Assembly (NCBI GenBank): GCA_903907905.1
Contig: CAIVPX010000127.1
Location: 1-64,000 of the forward strand
Source of the DNA: an uncultured bacterium
GTDB lineage: Bacteria; Pseudomonadota; Gammaproteobacteria; Burkholderiales; Burkholderiaceae_E
Direction of reading: 5' to 3'
Length of the DNA: 64,000 bases
In this document: positions 51,568 through 61,326 of the stretch, piece by piece
Layout: each line of letters starts with the position of its first letter
Numbering within the stretch: position 1 is the first letter of the stretch
Program-made: the position numbers and the translations under genes
Notes under the pieces: model-generated
Seen by the model: the letters and a program-made list of their open reading frames with translations, nothing else
The model's database searches: none
Told to the model about the DNA's origin: nothing

Positions 51568-53395
51568 ACCGGCAGCGCCCGGCGCCTCTTTGCCAGGCCC
51601 GGGCGCGGCTGCACGCCACGGTGCGGGCACGCTGTTCCTGGTCGTTGGCCCCAGTGGCGCGGGCAAGGACAGCCTGATCGACGGGTTGCGGGCGCGGCTC
51701 GACCCAAGCCGGTTCGTCTTTGCCCGCCGCACCATCACCCGCCCGTCAGGGGCGCCCGGCGAGGACCATCTCGCGTGTAGCGAAACCGAGTTCGAGAGAG
51801 CTCGGTCGCGCGGCGATTTTCTGATCACCTGGCAGGCGCACGGGCTTCACTACGGTCTGCCAGGCTCGATCGCCCACGCGCTTGCCGCCGGCCAGCATGT
51901 GATCGCCAATGGTTCGCGCGGCGTTGCCGGCGACCTCGCCCGGGCCGTGCCCACGCTTGCCGTGCTCGAAGTCGACGCGCCTGCCGATGTGATTGCGGCA
52001 CGACTGGCCGCGCGGGGGCGCGAGCAGGGAGAGGACTTGCAGCGCCGACTGAGCCGGCCTCGCGTCGCCTACCCTGCCCACCTGCCGCTGCTGCGTGTGA
52101 ATAACGACCGCGATCTCGCCACGGGAGTGCTGCGCATGTTGGCGGCGATCCTGAGCCATCTGGGCGAGTTACCCGCCACGCTGGCGGCGCTTTGGCGCAA
52201 GCTCGACGGCGAACGTCTGACCGAGTCGCAGTGGGCCGAGCTGCTTGCGGCCATCGTCGACGGGCAGATCGCTGCGAGCGATCGTGACGCCCTGCTCATC
52301 GCCTGCGCCAACGATCTGGACGATGAGGAACTGGTGCATGTCGCCCGCTGGCGATCACGCCTGATGCCGCGTGTCAGCTGGGGCCGAGAACAAGTCGTCG
52401 ACAAGCACTCGCTGGGCGGGACCGCTGGCAGCCGGGTCACGATGGTCGTGATTCCCATCGTTGCCGCCCATGGCATGCTGATTCCCAAGACCTCGTCACG
52501 GGCCATCACCTCGGCAGCCGGTACCGCCGATACGATGGAGGTCCTCGCCAGGGTCGATTTGACACCCGAACAATTGCGTACGGTGGTGCGCGAGGCCGGG
52601 GCCTGTATCGCCTGGAACGGCCGGCTCAATCACTCGGTGCTCGATGAAGCCATGCACGCGCTGGAGCGGCCACTCGGCCTGGATACCCGCCGTTGGTCAG
52701 TTGCCTCGATCCTGTCAAAGAAGTTCAGCGCGGGTGCAACGAATGTGGTGATCGATCTGCCCTACGCGCCAGGCGGCAAGTTGAAGAGCCGCGAGCAGGC
52801 CGAGGCGCTGGCGGCCATCTTCGAGGCGCTCGGGGCACGACTGGGCATGACGGTGCGCGCCTTTCCCACCGATGGCTCAGCACCCATCGGCCGTGGCATC
52901 GGCCCCGCCCTGGAAGTTCGCGATGTGCTGCAGGTGTTGGCGTGCGATCCGCAGGCGCCGGCCGACCTCCGGGACAAGTCGCTGTTTTTTGCCGCACGAA
53001 TCATCGAAATGGATCCTGCGGTCCCGGGCGCCCGCCAAGCCGAGGCGCGGGCTCGGGCACTGCTGGAGAGTGGCGCCGCGCGGCAGTCATTTGAGGCCAT
53101 CATCGAGGCGCAGGGCCGTCGGCCCGCCCCTGATTGGTCTCGGGTTCAAAAGCGGGCGGTGCGGGCGTCGCACAGCGGCACCGTTCATCAGATCGACGCC
53201 CGCGCGATCTCCGCGATCGCTCGCAGCGCAGGCGCACCCGCCGATCCGCTCGCGGGGATTGATCTGGTCTGCAGGCAAGGCCAAATGGTAGCCGGGGGCG
53301 ATCCGCTCTACTGGGTTCAGGCTTGCGACGCCTCGCGGCTATCGCAAGCCGCCGAGGCCGCGCAGCGTGCGCCCGGCATTGTGATCGGCGGCTGA
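51560..53395 (+). CDS. Fusion: PhnN-like ribose 1,5-bisphosphokinase (about 51560-52160) + AMP phosphorylase/thymidine phosphorylase-like domain (about 52175-53395)
   Basis: P-loop VVGPSGAGKDSLI, FARRTITRP, LITWQAHGLHYGLP (PhnN-like); KHSLGGTAGSRVTMVVIPIVAAHGMLIPKTSSRAITSAAGTADTMEVL and ASILSKKFSAGA (NMP/thymidine phosphorylase). Confidence 0.92.
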   Translation: MNKPAAPGASLPGPGAAARHGAGTLFLVVGPSGAGKDSLIDGLRARLDPSRFVFARRTITRPSGAPGEDHLACSETEFERARSRGDFLITWQAHGLHYGLPGSIAHALAAGQHVIANGSRGVAGDLARAVPTLAVLEVDAPADVIAARLAARGREQGEDLQRRLSRPRVAYPAHLPLLRVNNDRDLATGVLRMLAAILSHLGELPATLAALWRKLDGERLTESQWAELLAAIVDGQIAASDRDALLIACANDLDDEELVHVARWRSRLMPRVSWGREQVVDKHSLGGTAGSRVTMVVIPIVAAHGMLIPKTSSRAITSAAGTADTMEVLARVDLTPEQLRTVVREAGACIAWNGRLNHSVLDEAMHALERPLGLDTRRWSVASILSKKFSAGATNVVIDLPYAPGGKLKSREQAEALAAIFEALGARLGMTVRAFPTDGSAPIGRGIGPALEVRDVLQVLACDPQAPADLRDKSLFFAARIIEMDPAVPGARQAEARARALLESGAARQSFEAIIEAQGRRPAPDWSRVQKRAVRASHSGTVHQIDARAISAIARSAGAPADPLAGIDLVCRQGQMVAGGDPLYWVQACDASRLSQAAEAAQRAPGIVIGG

Positions 53396-53453
53396 TCAGA
53401 CAGCCCCCTTCGGGCGTGGCAGCACCCTGCGCACCGAGCCCGGCAACCAGCCC

Positions 53454-54626
53454 TCAGCGCCCCGCGGGTTTGGGGCGCTTACCGACCGTAATCGTGAGAT
53501 CAAGCTCCTTGCCCTCCCGCACAAAGCGAAAACTCACGCGCGAGCCCGGCGACAATTGCGCGATCGTGTTGAGCATGACGGTCGTGTTGGCAACGGCCTG
53601 ACCCTCGACCGACACAAGAATGTCGCCCGGGCGCACACCCGCACGATCGGCCGGGCTATTGCGCAGCACCGATGCGATGATTGCGCCGCTGCGGCGCGGC
53701 AGGCGAAAGGCCTCGATGAGCTCGGGCGTCAGGTCCTGCGGCTCGACACCGATGTAGCCGCGCGTAACAGCCCCATCGCGCAGGATCTGCTCGAGCACCT
53801 GACGCGCCGTCGAAGCAGGCGTGGCAAAACCGATCCCCAGAGAGCCAGCGCCGCTGCCGCGCGAGGAAAAGATCGCTGTGTTGATACCGATCAGGCGGCC
53901 CTGGGCATCGACCAGCGCCCCGCCTGAATTGCCCGGATTGATGGCTGCATCGGTCTGGATGAAATTCTCAAACGTATTGATGCCGAGCTGGCTGCGCCCC
54001 AGCGCGCTGACGATGCCCATGGTGACGGTCTGGCCCACGCCGAAGGGATTGCCGATGGCCAGCACCACATCGCCCACCCGGACGGCTTCTGAGTCGCCGA
54101 ATTCGATAACGGGCAGATCGCGTCGATCGATTCGCAGCACCGCCAGATCGGTGTCGGGGTCGCTGCCGACGAGTCGGGCACTGGCCCGGGTGCCATCGGC
54201 CATCAGCACCTGAATTTCATCAGCAGATTCGATGACGTGATGGCTGGTGAGCACATAACCTTCACGCGCAACGATCACCCCCGAGCCCAGGCTGTTGGCC
54301 TGCTGGCGTTCGGGCAGCGCCTCGCCGAAGAAGCGCCGCATGGCCGGGTCATTCATGGGGTGGCCCGGCGGCAGGCGCCCCGCCCGGGTGGTATGAATAT
54401 TGACAACCGCAGGAATCGCGCGCTGGGCCGCCGATGCGTATGACACAATCGGTTGATTCAGGGCGGGCCCGGTACCCCCCCCCGAGGTCAGCGCCGTGCG
54501 ACCGGCAAGGCCAGCAGGGCCCAGGCGCGTCGGCAGCCACTCGGGACGTAACACCGCCAGCGTGAACAGCAAGGCCAGCAGGACGGTGACGGCCTGGGCG
54601 AAGATCAACCAGAGCTTATTGAGCAT
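53454..54626 (-). CDS. degQ: S1C-family serine protease, single PDZ (DegQ/AlgW-like)
   Basis: N-terminal TM; VLTSHHVI, SDPDTDLAVLRID, NPGNSGGALVDAQGRLIGINTAIFS; one PDZ domain. Confidence 0.93.
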   Translation of the reverse strand: MLNKLWLIFAQAVTVLLALLFTLAVLRPEWLPTRLGPAGLAGRTALTSGGGTGPALNQPIVSYASAAQRAIPAVVNIHTTRAGRLPPGHPMNDPAMRRFFGEALPERQQANSLGSGVIVAREGYVLTSHHVIESADEIQVLMADGTRASARLVGSDPDTDLAVLRIDRRDLPVIEFGDSEAVRVGDVVLAIGNPFGVGQTVTMGIVSALGRSQLGINTFENFIQTDAAINPGNSGGALVDAQGRLIGINTAIFSSRGSGAGSLGIGFATPASTARQVLEQILRDGAVTRGYIGVEPQDLTPELIEAFRLPRRSGAIIASVLRNSPADRAGVRPGDILVSVEGQAVANTTVMLNTIAQLSPGSRVSFRFVREGKELDLTITVGKRPKPAGR

Positions 54627-55425
54627 GAAGACAGTACAAGCGAAAACAGCCAGAGCGCTGCGCAAAGCCAGCCCCAGGATCAGCGCCCGCCGTCTGGAGA
54701 CGTGGTTCGAGTCGTGTCTGCAGGCCAGCCAGTTCAAGGATTATTGCCCAAACGGCATGCAGGTGGAAGGCAATCGCCCCATCGCGCGCATCGCCTGCGG
54801 GGTGAGCGCCAGTCTCGCGTTCGTACGCGCGGCGGCCGCAGCGGGTGCGGATGCCTGTCTGGTACATCACGGCTGGTTCTGGCGGGGCGAAGATCCCTGC
54901 ATCATCGGTGTCAAGGGGGTGCGCATGCGCGCGCTGCTGGAGAGCGGCATGCATCTCTTTGCCTATCATCTGCCTCTGGACGTTCACCCAACGCTGGGCA
55001 ATAACGCGCAACTGGCGCAACGCCTGGGCTGGCGCACCGATGGTCGCTGCGGCGACGACGCGCTGATCTCCTGGCACGATCTGGCCACGGGCACCCCGGC
55101 GCCCCGGATCGCTTCGCTGCTCAAACGGCGGCTCGGTCAGGCGGCGCTCATGGTCGGCGCCCTTGATCGACCGATTCGGCGCATTGCCTGGTGCACGGGC
55201 GCAGCCCAAGACCTGCTCGAGCAGGCCGCGCGCGCGGGTGCCGACGCCTTTGTAAGCGGCGAAATATCAGAGCGCACGACCCACTTGGCCCGGGAACTGG
55301 GGGTGGCTTACTTCGCGGCCGGCCACCACGCAACCGAGCGATTTGGCGTGCAGGCACTGGCCTCACACGCCAGCGAGGCCCTGGGGGTCGAGCAGGTCTT
55401 CATTGACGACCCCAATCCGGCTTGA
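54625..55425 (+). CDS. NIF3-like dinuclear metal centre protein
   Basis: FKDYCPNGMQVEGNRPIARIACGVSASLAFVRAAAAAGADACLVHHGWFW; ISERTTHLARELGVAYFAAGHHATERFGVQAL. Confidence 0.94.
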   Translation: MKTVQAKTARALRKASPRISARRLETWFESCLQASQFKDYCPNGMQVEGNRPIARIACGVSASLAFVRAAAAAGADACLVHHGWFWRGEDPCIIGVKGVRMRALLESGMHLFAYHLPLDVHPTLGNNAQLAQRLGWRTDGRCGDDALISWHDLATGTPAPRIASLLKRRLGQAALMVGALDRPIRRIAWCTGAAQDLLEQAARAGADAFVSGEISERTTHLARELGVAYFAAGHHATERFGVQALASHASEALGVEQVFIDDPNPA

Positions 55426-55447
55426 GCAGCGGGTTGGGCCGGCCCCG

Positions 55448-56308
55448 TCAGGCTTTGGGCGGGTCCGATGGCGGGGTTCCCTGCGCGCCGGCCGGTGACG
55501 CCGCACTGCCAGTCGGCACACTGCCAGCCGCCTCGCCGCCAGCTGCCGCGCCTGCGGCAGCCTGGGCCGCGTCTTCGTCGGCCTTGTCACGGCTGTAGGC
55601 CTTGAGAAAGCCCGCCAGGAAAATGCCCAGCTCGTAGAGCAAGATGAGCGGGATGGCCAGCATGAACTGGCTCAGCACATCGGGCGGCGTGAGAATGGCC
55701 GCGGCAATGAAGGCACCCACGATCACGTAGCGACGCACCTCGCGAAGCTGGGTGGTGGTGACCATGCCCAGCTTGACCAACAGCATTTCGACGACCGGCA
55801 CCTCAAAGGCCAGACCGAAGCCGAAAAAGATCGCCAGCGTGAAGTCCCAGTACTTCTGCAGGTCCTGCATGACCTCAGCGCCCGTTCCCTCAACAAACGA
55901 GAAGAAGAACTTGTAGGCGGCAGGCAGCACAAACAGGTAGGCAAACCCGATCCCGACCACGAGAAAGAACACGCTGGAGAAGATGAGCGGCAGGGCAAAC
56001 CGCTTTTCGTGTTCGTAGAGGCCTGGCGCGACGAAGGCCCAGGCTTGATAGAGCACCCAGGGCAGCGCGGCCAGAAGCGCCGAGAGGAAGGCCACCTTGG
56101 TGAGCGTGAAGAAGGCGCCTTCGCCTGCGAGAAAGACCGGCTTGGCACCCGGCGGCAAGGCTTCATAGAGCGGCAGCGAAAGGAATCGCATGATGTCGCT
56201 CGAGAAATAAAAGCACACGCCAAACAGCACCAGCACGACCACGAGCGACTTGATCAGCCGGTCACGCAGCTCGACCAGATGGGAGATGAAACTTTCTTCC
56301 TGGGCCAT
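55448..56308 (-). CDS. tatC: Sec-independent protein translocase TatC
   Basis: FISHLVELRDRLIKSLVVVLVLFG, FGLAFEVPVVEMLLVKLGMV. Confidence 0.97.
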   Translation of the reverse strand: MAQEESFISHLVELRDRLIKSLVVVLVLFGVCFYFSSDIMRFLSLPLYEALPPGAKPVFLAGEGAFFTLTKVAFLSALLAALPWVLYQAWAFVAPGLYEHEKRFALPLIFSSVFFLVVGIGFAYLFVLPAAYKFFFSFVEGTGAEVMQDLQKYWDFTLAIFFGFGLAFEVPVVEMLLVKLGMVTTTQLREVRRYVIVGAFIAAAILTPPDVLSQFMLAIPLILLYELGIFLAGFLKAYSRDKADEDAAQAAAGAAAGGEAAGSVPTGSAASPAGAQGTPPSDPPKA

Positions 56309-56319
56309 GGCAGCTGCGC

Positions 56320-56754
56320 TCAGTTGCGATAGAAACGGCGCTTGGGCCGTTTACGGCGGAATTCGCGGTCACGCTCGACGCGCCGGTCGCGGATGCGCTC
56401 GCGCATGCGTCGGTTGGCGTAGATCCGGTCCCAGTCGGTGGGTGCCTCGGCAGGCTTGCTGTCGCCATCGAAGGCCGAGTTGAGTGAATCAAACTGGGCC
56501 TGGGCGCCATCCACGGCAGACTTGACTGAAGACTCAACCTCGCGCGCCGCCGAACTGACCTCGGTTTGCAGTTTGCGCAGGTCTTCGAGATCCATTTGAC
56601 GATTGATATCGGTCTTGACGTCAGCGACATAGCGCTGAAGCTTGCCAAGCCACTGACCGACCTGCCTGGCCACGCGCGGCAGACGCTCGGGCCCGAGCAC
56701 CACCAGAGCAACCAGGGCGGTCACGGCCATCTCGCTGAAACCGAAATCGAACAT
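56320..56754 (-). CDS. tatB: Sec-independent protein translocase TatB
   Basis: MFDFGFSEMAVTALVALVVLGPERLPRVARQVGQWLGKLQRY. Confidence 0.96.
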   Translation of the reverse strand: MFDFGFSEMAVTALVALVVLGPERLPRVARQVGQWLGKLQRYVADVKTDINRQMDLEDLRKLQTEVSSAAREVESSVKSAVDGAQAQFDSLNSAFDGDSKPAEAPTDWDRIYANRRMRERIRDRRVERDREFRRKRPKRRFYRN

Positions 56755-56866
56755 GGCGGATTGGGGGCTCAGGCCGGCGGTCGGGTGCCGCGCTCAAAAA
56801 GACACGAGCGGCCTGATCGACCGCTCGCTCGGCAGGGCGCCCAAGCCACCAGGGCCGGCGAAGCGC

Positions 56867-57115
56867 TCAGTGCTTTTCCTTGGCTTCGACGTCGATGGTC
56901 TTGCTGGCCACCTGCGGTGCAGGCACCTGCTGCGATGGCGCAGCGGGTGCCTGCGTGTCGCCCGCGGCCTTGTCTGCGCCTTCTTTCATGCCTTCCTTAA
57001 AGCCCTTGACGGCGCCGCCCAGGTCAGACCCGATGTTCTTCAGCTTTTTCGTCCCGAAAATCAGCATGATGATCACAAGCACGATCAACCAGTGCCAGAT
57101 GCTCAGCGATCCCAT
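56867..57115 (-). CDS. tatA: Sec-independent protein translocase TatA
   Basis: [43 protein letters not shown]. Confidence 0.97.
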   Translation of the reverse strand: MGSLSIWHWLIVLVIIMLIFGTKKLKNIGSDLGGAVKGFKEGMKEGADKAAGDTQAPAAPSQQVPAPQVASKTIDVEAKEKH

Positions 57116-57135
57116 TATCAGCTCCTGATGACAGT

Positions 57136-57492
57136 CTACTGGCGGCGCGAGGCAGACGAACCCAAGGGCTCGGGGCCACCCAGTACATGGATATGGAGAT
57201 GATACACCTCCTGCCTTCCCACCCTGCCGTTGTTGACAATGACCCTGAAGCCGTCATCGAGACCTTGTTCCCGGGCGAGCTGTCCTGCCATCCCGAGCAA
57301 CTTGCCGAGCAAGGCCTGATGCCGGAGGTCGGCGTCGTAAAGGTTCTCAAGGTGCTGCTTGGGGATCATGAGAAAGTGCACGGGCGCGCTGGGGTTGATA
57401 TCGTGAAACGCCAGCATATCCTCATCTTCGTAGACCTTGCGCGACGGGATTTCACCCCGGGCAATCCGGCAAAAAATGCAGTCGTGAGACAT
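57136..57492 (-). CDS. hinT: HIT family purine nucleoside phosphoramidase (HinT-like)
   Basis: [51 protein letters not shown]. Confidence 0.93.
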   Translation of the reverse strand: MSHDCIFCRIARGEIPSRKVYEDEDMLAFHDINPSAPVHFLMIPKQHLENLYDADLRHQALLGKLLGMAGQLAREQGLDDGFRVIVNNGRVGRQEVYHLHIHVLGGPEPLGSSASRRQ

Positions 57493-57629
57493 CGTTGCTC
57501 CTCGGTCGCGTCGCTCAGTGGGGTAACTCGGTCGCGTCAATCTGTGCCGCGCGTCAGCAACGGCGCTGGGCCGGGTCCGGCAACAGCAGGGCGGCCCCGC
57601 GTGCGATCGATCGTACGCAGGGCGCCGGA

Positions 57630-57995
57630 TCAGGCGTCGTCACGCTCACGTGCCACCGCCTTGCGCAGCGCCTTTTCCTCGAGGCCCGAAAGCCCTTCCC
57701 TGCGGGCAAGCTCGGCCAGGACGTCTGCAGGGCCCAGATCATAGTGCGCCAACATGACCAGACAGTGAAACCACAGGTCGGCCGTCTCGGACACGATACG
57801 TTCGCGCACGCCGTCTTTGGCGGCCATCACCGTCTCGGTGGCCTCCTCGCCGATTTTCTTGAGCACTGCATCGGGCGCGCGCGCGAGCAGCCGGGCGACA
57901 TAGGAGCTGTCGGGGCTCGTACCCTTGCGAGACTCAATGACCTGCGCCAGGCGCTCGAGCACCTCGGCGGAGAAAGCGGGAATGGAATCGCTCAT
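57630..57995 (-). CDS. hisE: Phosphoribosyl-ATP diphosphatase
   Basis: [52 protein letters not shown]. Confidence 0.96.
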   Translation of the reverse strand: MSDSIPAFSAEVLERLAQVIESRKGTSPDSSYVARLLARAPDAVLKKIGEEATETVMAAKDGVRERIVSETADLWFHCLVMLAHYDLGPADVLAELARREGLSGLEEKALRKAVARERDDA

Positions 57996-58414
57996 CGGTA
58001 GATGATCTCGGGGTCCTTGAGCACCGGGTCGACGGCCACCCAGTCTCCGGCCTGCAACTGCCTGAAAAAGCAAGACTGCCTGCCGGTGTGACAGGCGATG
58101 CCGCCCGCCTGATCGACTGCGAGCAGGACCACGTCGCCGTCGCAGTCGAGGCGGATCGCGCGCACCGCCTGGGCATGACCGGATTCTTCGCCCTTGCGCC
58201 AGAGCCGGCCGCGCGAGCGAGACCAGTACACCGCGCGACCGCTTTGGGCGGTTTCGAGCAGCGCCTCGCGGTTCATCCAGGCCACCATCAGAATGCGGCC
58301 ACTCTCGGCATCCTGAGCGATGGCCGGAACCAGGCCGGACGAATCCCAGCGGATCTGGTCGAGCCAGTCGTCCGACGCAGACTGGTGCTGCCCGGGTACG
58401 TGCGGGGCGCTCAT
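57992..58414 (-). CDS. hisI: Phosphoribosyl-AMP cyclohydrolase
   Basis: [56 protein letters not shown]. Confidence 0.97.
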   Translation of the reverse strand: MSAPHVPGQHQSASDDWLDQIRWDSSGLVPAIAQDAESGRILMVAWMNREALLETAQSGRAVYWSRSRGRLWRKGEESGHAQAVRAIRLDCDGDVVLLAVDQAGGIACHTGRQSCFFRQLQAGDWVAVDPVLKDPEIIYR

Positions 58415-59176
<762 letters not shown>

Positions 59177-59184
59177 TGGGCCGC

Positions 59185-59925
59185 TCAGCCGTTGAGCTCG
59201 TCGGCGCGCGTCTGGGCGGCCGCGAAATCGAGCCTGCCTTCATATAGCGCGCGGCCCAGAATCGCCCCCTCGATACCCTCGTCTTCGACGGCGCAAAGCT
59301 TGTCCACGTCGTTGATATCGGCCACGCCGCCCGAGGCGATGACCGGCACCCGCAGTGCCTGCGCAAGGCGCACGGTGGCCTCGATGTTGACGCCGGTGAG
59401 CATGCCGTCGCGCCCGATGTCGGTGTAGATGACGGCTTCAACCCCATAGTCTTCGAACTTGCGCGCCAGATCGACCACGTCGTGCTTGGTGACCTTGCTC
59501 CAGCCGTCGGTGGCGACCCGCCCGTCCTTGGCGTCGAGTCCGACGATCACCTGGCCGGGAAAGGCGCTGCAGGCATCGTGCAGAAACCCGGGGTTCTTGA
59601 CCGCGGCCGTCCCCACGATGACGTAGGACAAGCCGCCGTCGAGGTAGCGCTCAATGGTGTCGAGGTCACGAATACCTCCGCCCAGTTGCACCGGAATGCG
59701 GCCGGCAATTTCGTCGAGAATGGCCCGAATGGCCGACTCATTGCGGGGCTTGCCGGTGACGGCGCCGTTGAGATCGACCAGATGCAGGCGCCGGGCGCCC
59801 TGCTCGAGCCAGTTGCGGGCCATGGCCGCCGGGTCTTCGGAGAAGACCGTGGCGTCTTGCATGTCACCTTGCCGCAGCCGCACGCAGCGGCCGTCCTTGA
59901 GGTCGATTGCGGGAATCAGCAGCAT
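59185..59925 (-). CDS. hisA: ProFAR isomerase HisA
   Basis: [42 protein letters not shown]. Confidence 0.98.
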   Translation of the reverse strand: MLLIPAIDLKDGRCVRLRQGDMQDATVFSEDPAAMARNWLEQGARRLHLVDLNGAVTGKPRNESAIRAILDEIAGRIPVQLGGGIRDLDTIERYLDGGLSYVIVGTAAVKNPGFLHDACSAFPGQVIVGLDAKDGRVATDGWSKVTKHDVVDLARKFEDYGVEAVIYTDIGRDGMLTGVNIEATVRLAQALRVPVIASGGVADINDVDKLCAVEDEGIEGAILGRALYEGRLDFAAAQTRADELNG

Positions 59926-59973
59926 TGCGGGCAGATATGAATGGTGGGACCGGAAAAAGAGGGAACCGCGGAA

Positions 59974-60621
59974 TCAGGGGTTCCAGCGGACGAAATTCTC
60001 GTAAAGTTTGAGCCCGTTGGCCGCGCTTTTCTCGGGGTGGAATTGTGTCGCAAAGATGTTATCCCGCGCCACCGCACAGGTAAAGCGCAGGCCGTATTCG
60101 GTTTGCGCGGCAATGAGGGAGGCGTCATCGGGCACCGCGAAAAAGCTGTGCACGAAGTAGAAGTAGGCGCCGGGCGCTACGCCAGCCCAGAGCTCATGCT
60201 GACGCGTCGGCTCGACCCGATTCCAGCCCATGTGCGGTACCTTGAGCCGCGCGCCATCGGGCAGCCGCATGGAAGCGTCGGGAAAGCGCAACACCTTGCC
60301 GGGGAGCAGGCCCAGGCCCGGCGTGTCCCCCTCAGCGCTCCAGTCAAACAGCATCTGCTCGCCGACGCAGACGCCAAACAGCGGCCGACTCCGAGCGGCG
60401 CGCAGCAGCGCATCGCGCAGGCCCGACTCATCCAGATGGCGCATGCAGTCGGGCATGGCGCCCTGCCCCGGAAAGACCAGTCGGTCGGCGCTGTCGAGCC
60501 GGGCGGGCTCGCCCGTGATGATGACGCTTGCCTTGGGCGCCACGTGCTCGAGCGCCTTGGCGACCGAGCGAAGATTGCCCATGCCGTAGTCGACGACTGC
60601 AATGGTGGTCACGGTTGGCAC
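59974..60621 (-). CDS. hisH: Imidazole glycerol phosphate synthase subunit HisH
   Basis: [54 protein letters not shown]. Confidence 0.97.
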   Translation of the reverse strand: MPTVTTIAVVDYGMGNLRSVAKALEHVAPKASVIITGEPARLDSADRLVFPGQGAMPDCMRHLDESGLRDALLRAARSRPLFGVCVGEQMLFDWSAEGDTPGLGLLPGKVLRFPDASMRLPDGARLKVPHMGWNRVEPTRQHELWAGVAPGAYFYFVHSFFAVPDDASLIAAQTEYGLRFTCAVARDNIFATQFHPEKSAANGLKLYENFVRWNP

Positions 60622-60702
60622 CTGGAGATGCGTCGGGATGAAAAATTCATCAGGGTTGTCGCCGAGTCATGACGGGTAGCAGCCACAGCGGGAGGGGCGG
60701 TT

Positions 60703-61290
60703 TCAGAGCGCTTCCTTGGTGGACGGGAGCTGGCCCGTTGCCCGCGGATCGGCTTCGATCGCCATGCGAAAGGCCCGGGCGAAGGCCTTGAAAATGGTCT
60801 CGCACTGGTGATGAGCATTGTCGCCACGAAGGTTGTCGACATGCAGGGTGACCTGAGCGTGATTGACAAAGCCCTGAAAGAATTCGTGCGCCAGATCGAC
60901 ATCGAAGCTGCCGATCATCGCGCGCTTGAACTCGACCTGCCAGATCAGGCCCGGCCGGCCCGACAGATCGATTACGACCCGCGACAGCGCCTCGTCAAGC
61001 GGCACATAGGCGTGACCGTAGCGGCGGATGCCGCGCTTGTCGGCCAGCGCCCGGGCGACCGCCTGGCCGAGGGTGATGCCGATGTCTTCAACCGTGTGGT
61101 GCGCATCAATATGCAGGTCACCGTGCGCCTCGATGTCGAGATCGACCAGGCCGTGGCGGGCAATCTGGTCGAGCATATGGTCGAGAAACGGCACGCCGGT
61201 GGCCAGTTTTTGCTGGCCTGTGCCATCGAGATTGATGCCCACGCGGATGCGGGTTTCGGCGGTATTGCGGGTGACTTCGGCTGAACGCAT
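60703..61290 (-). CDS. hisB: Imidazoleglycerol-phosphate dehydratase
   Basis: [46 protein letters not shown]. Confidence 0.98.
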   Translation of the reverse strand: MRSAEVTRNTAETRIRVGINLDGTGQQKLATGVPFLDHMLDQIARHGLVDLDIEAHGDLHIDAHHTVEDIGITLGQAVARALADKRGIRRYGHAYVPLDEALSRVVIDLSGRPGLIWQVEFKRAMIGSFDVDLAHEFFQGFVNHAQVTLHVDNLRGDNAHHQCETIFKAFARAFRMAIEADPRATGQLPSTKEAL

Positions 61291-61326
61291 GTTGAACTCG
61301 TTAAGGGGCCGGCGCTGCGGAGCGCC

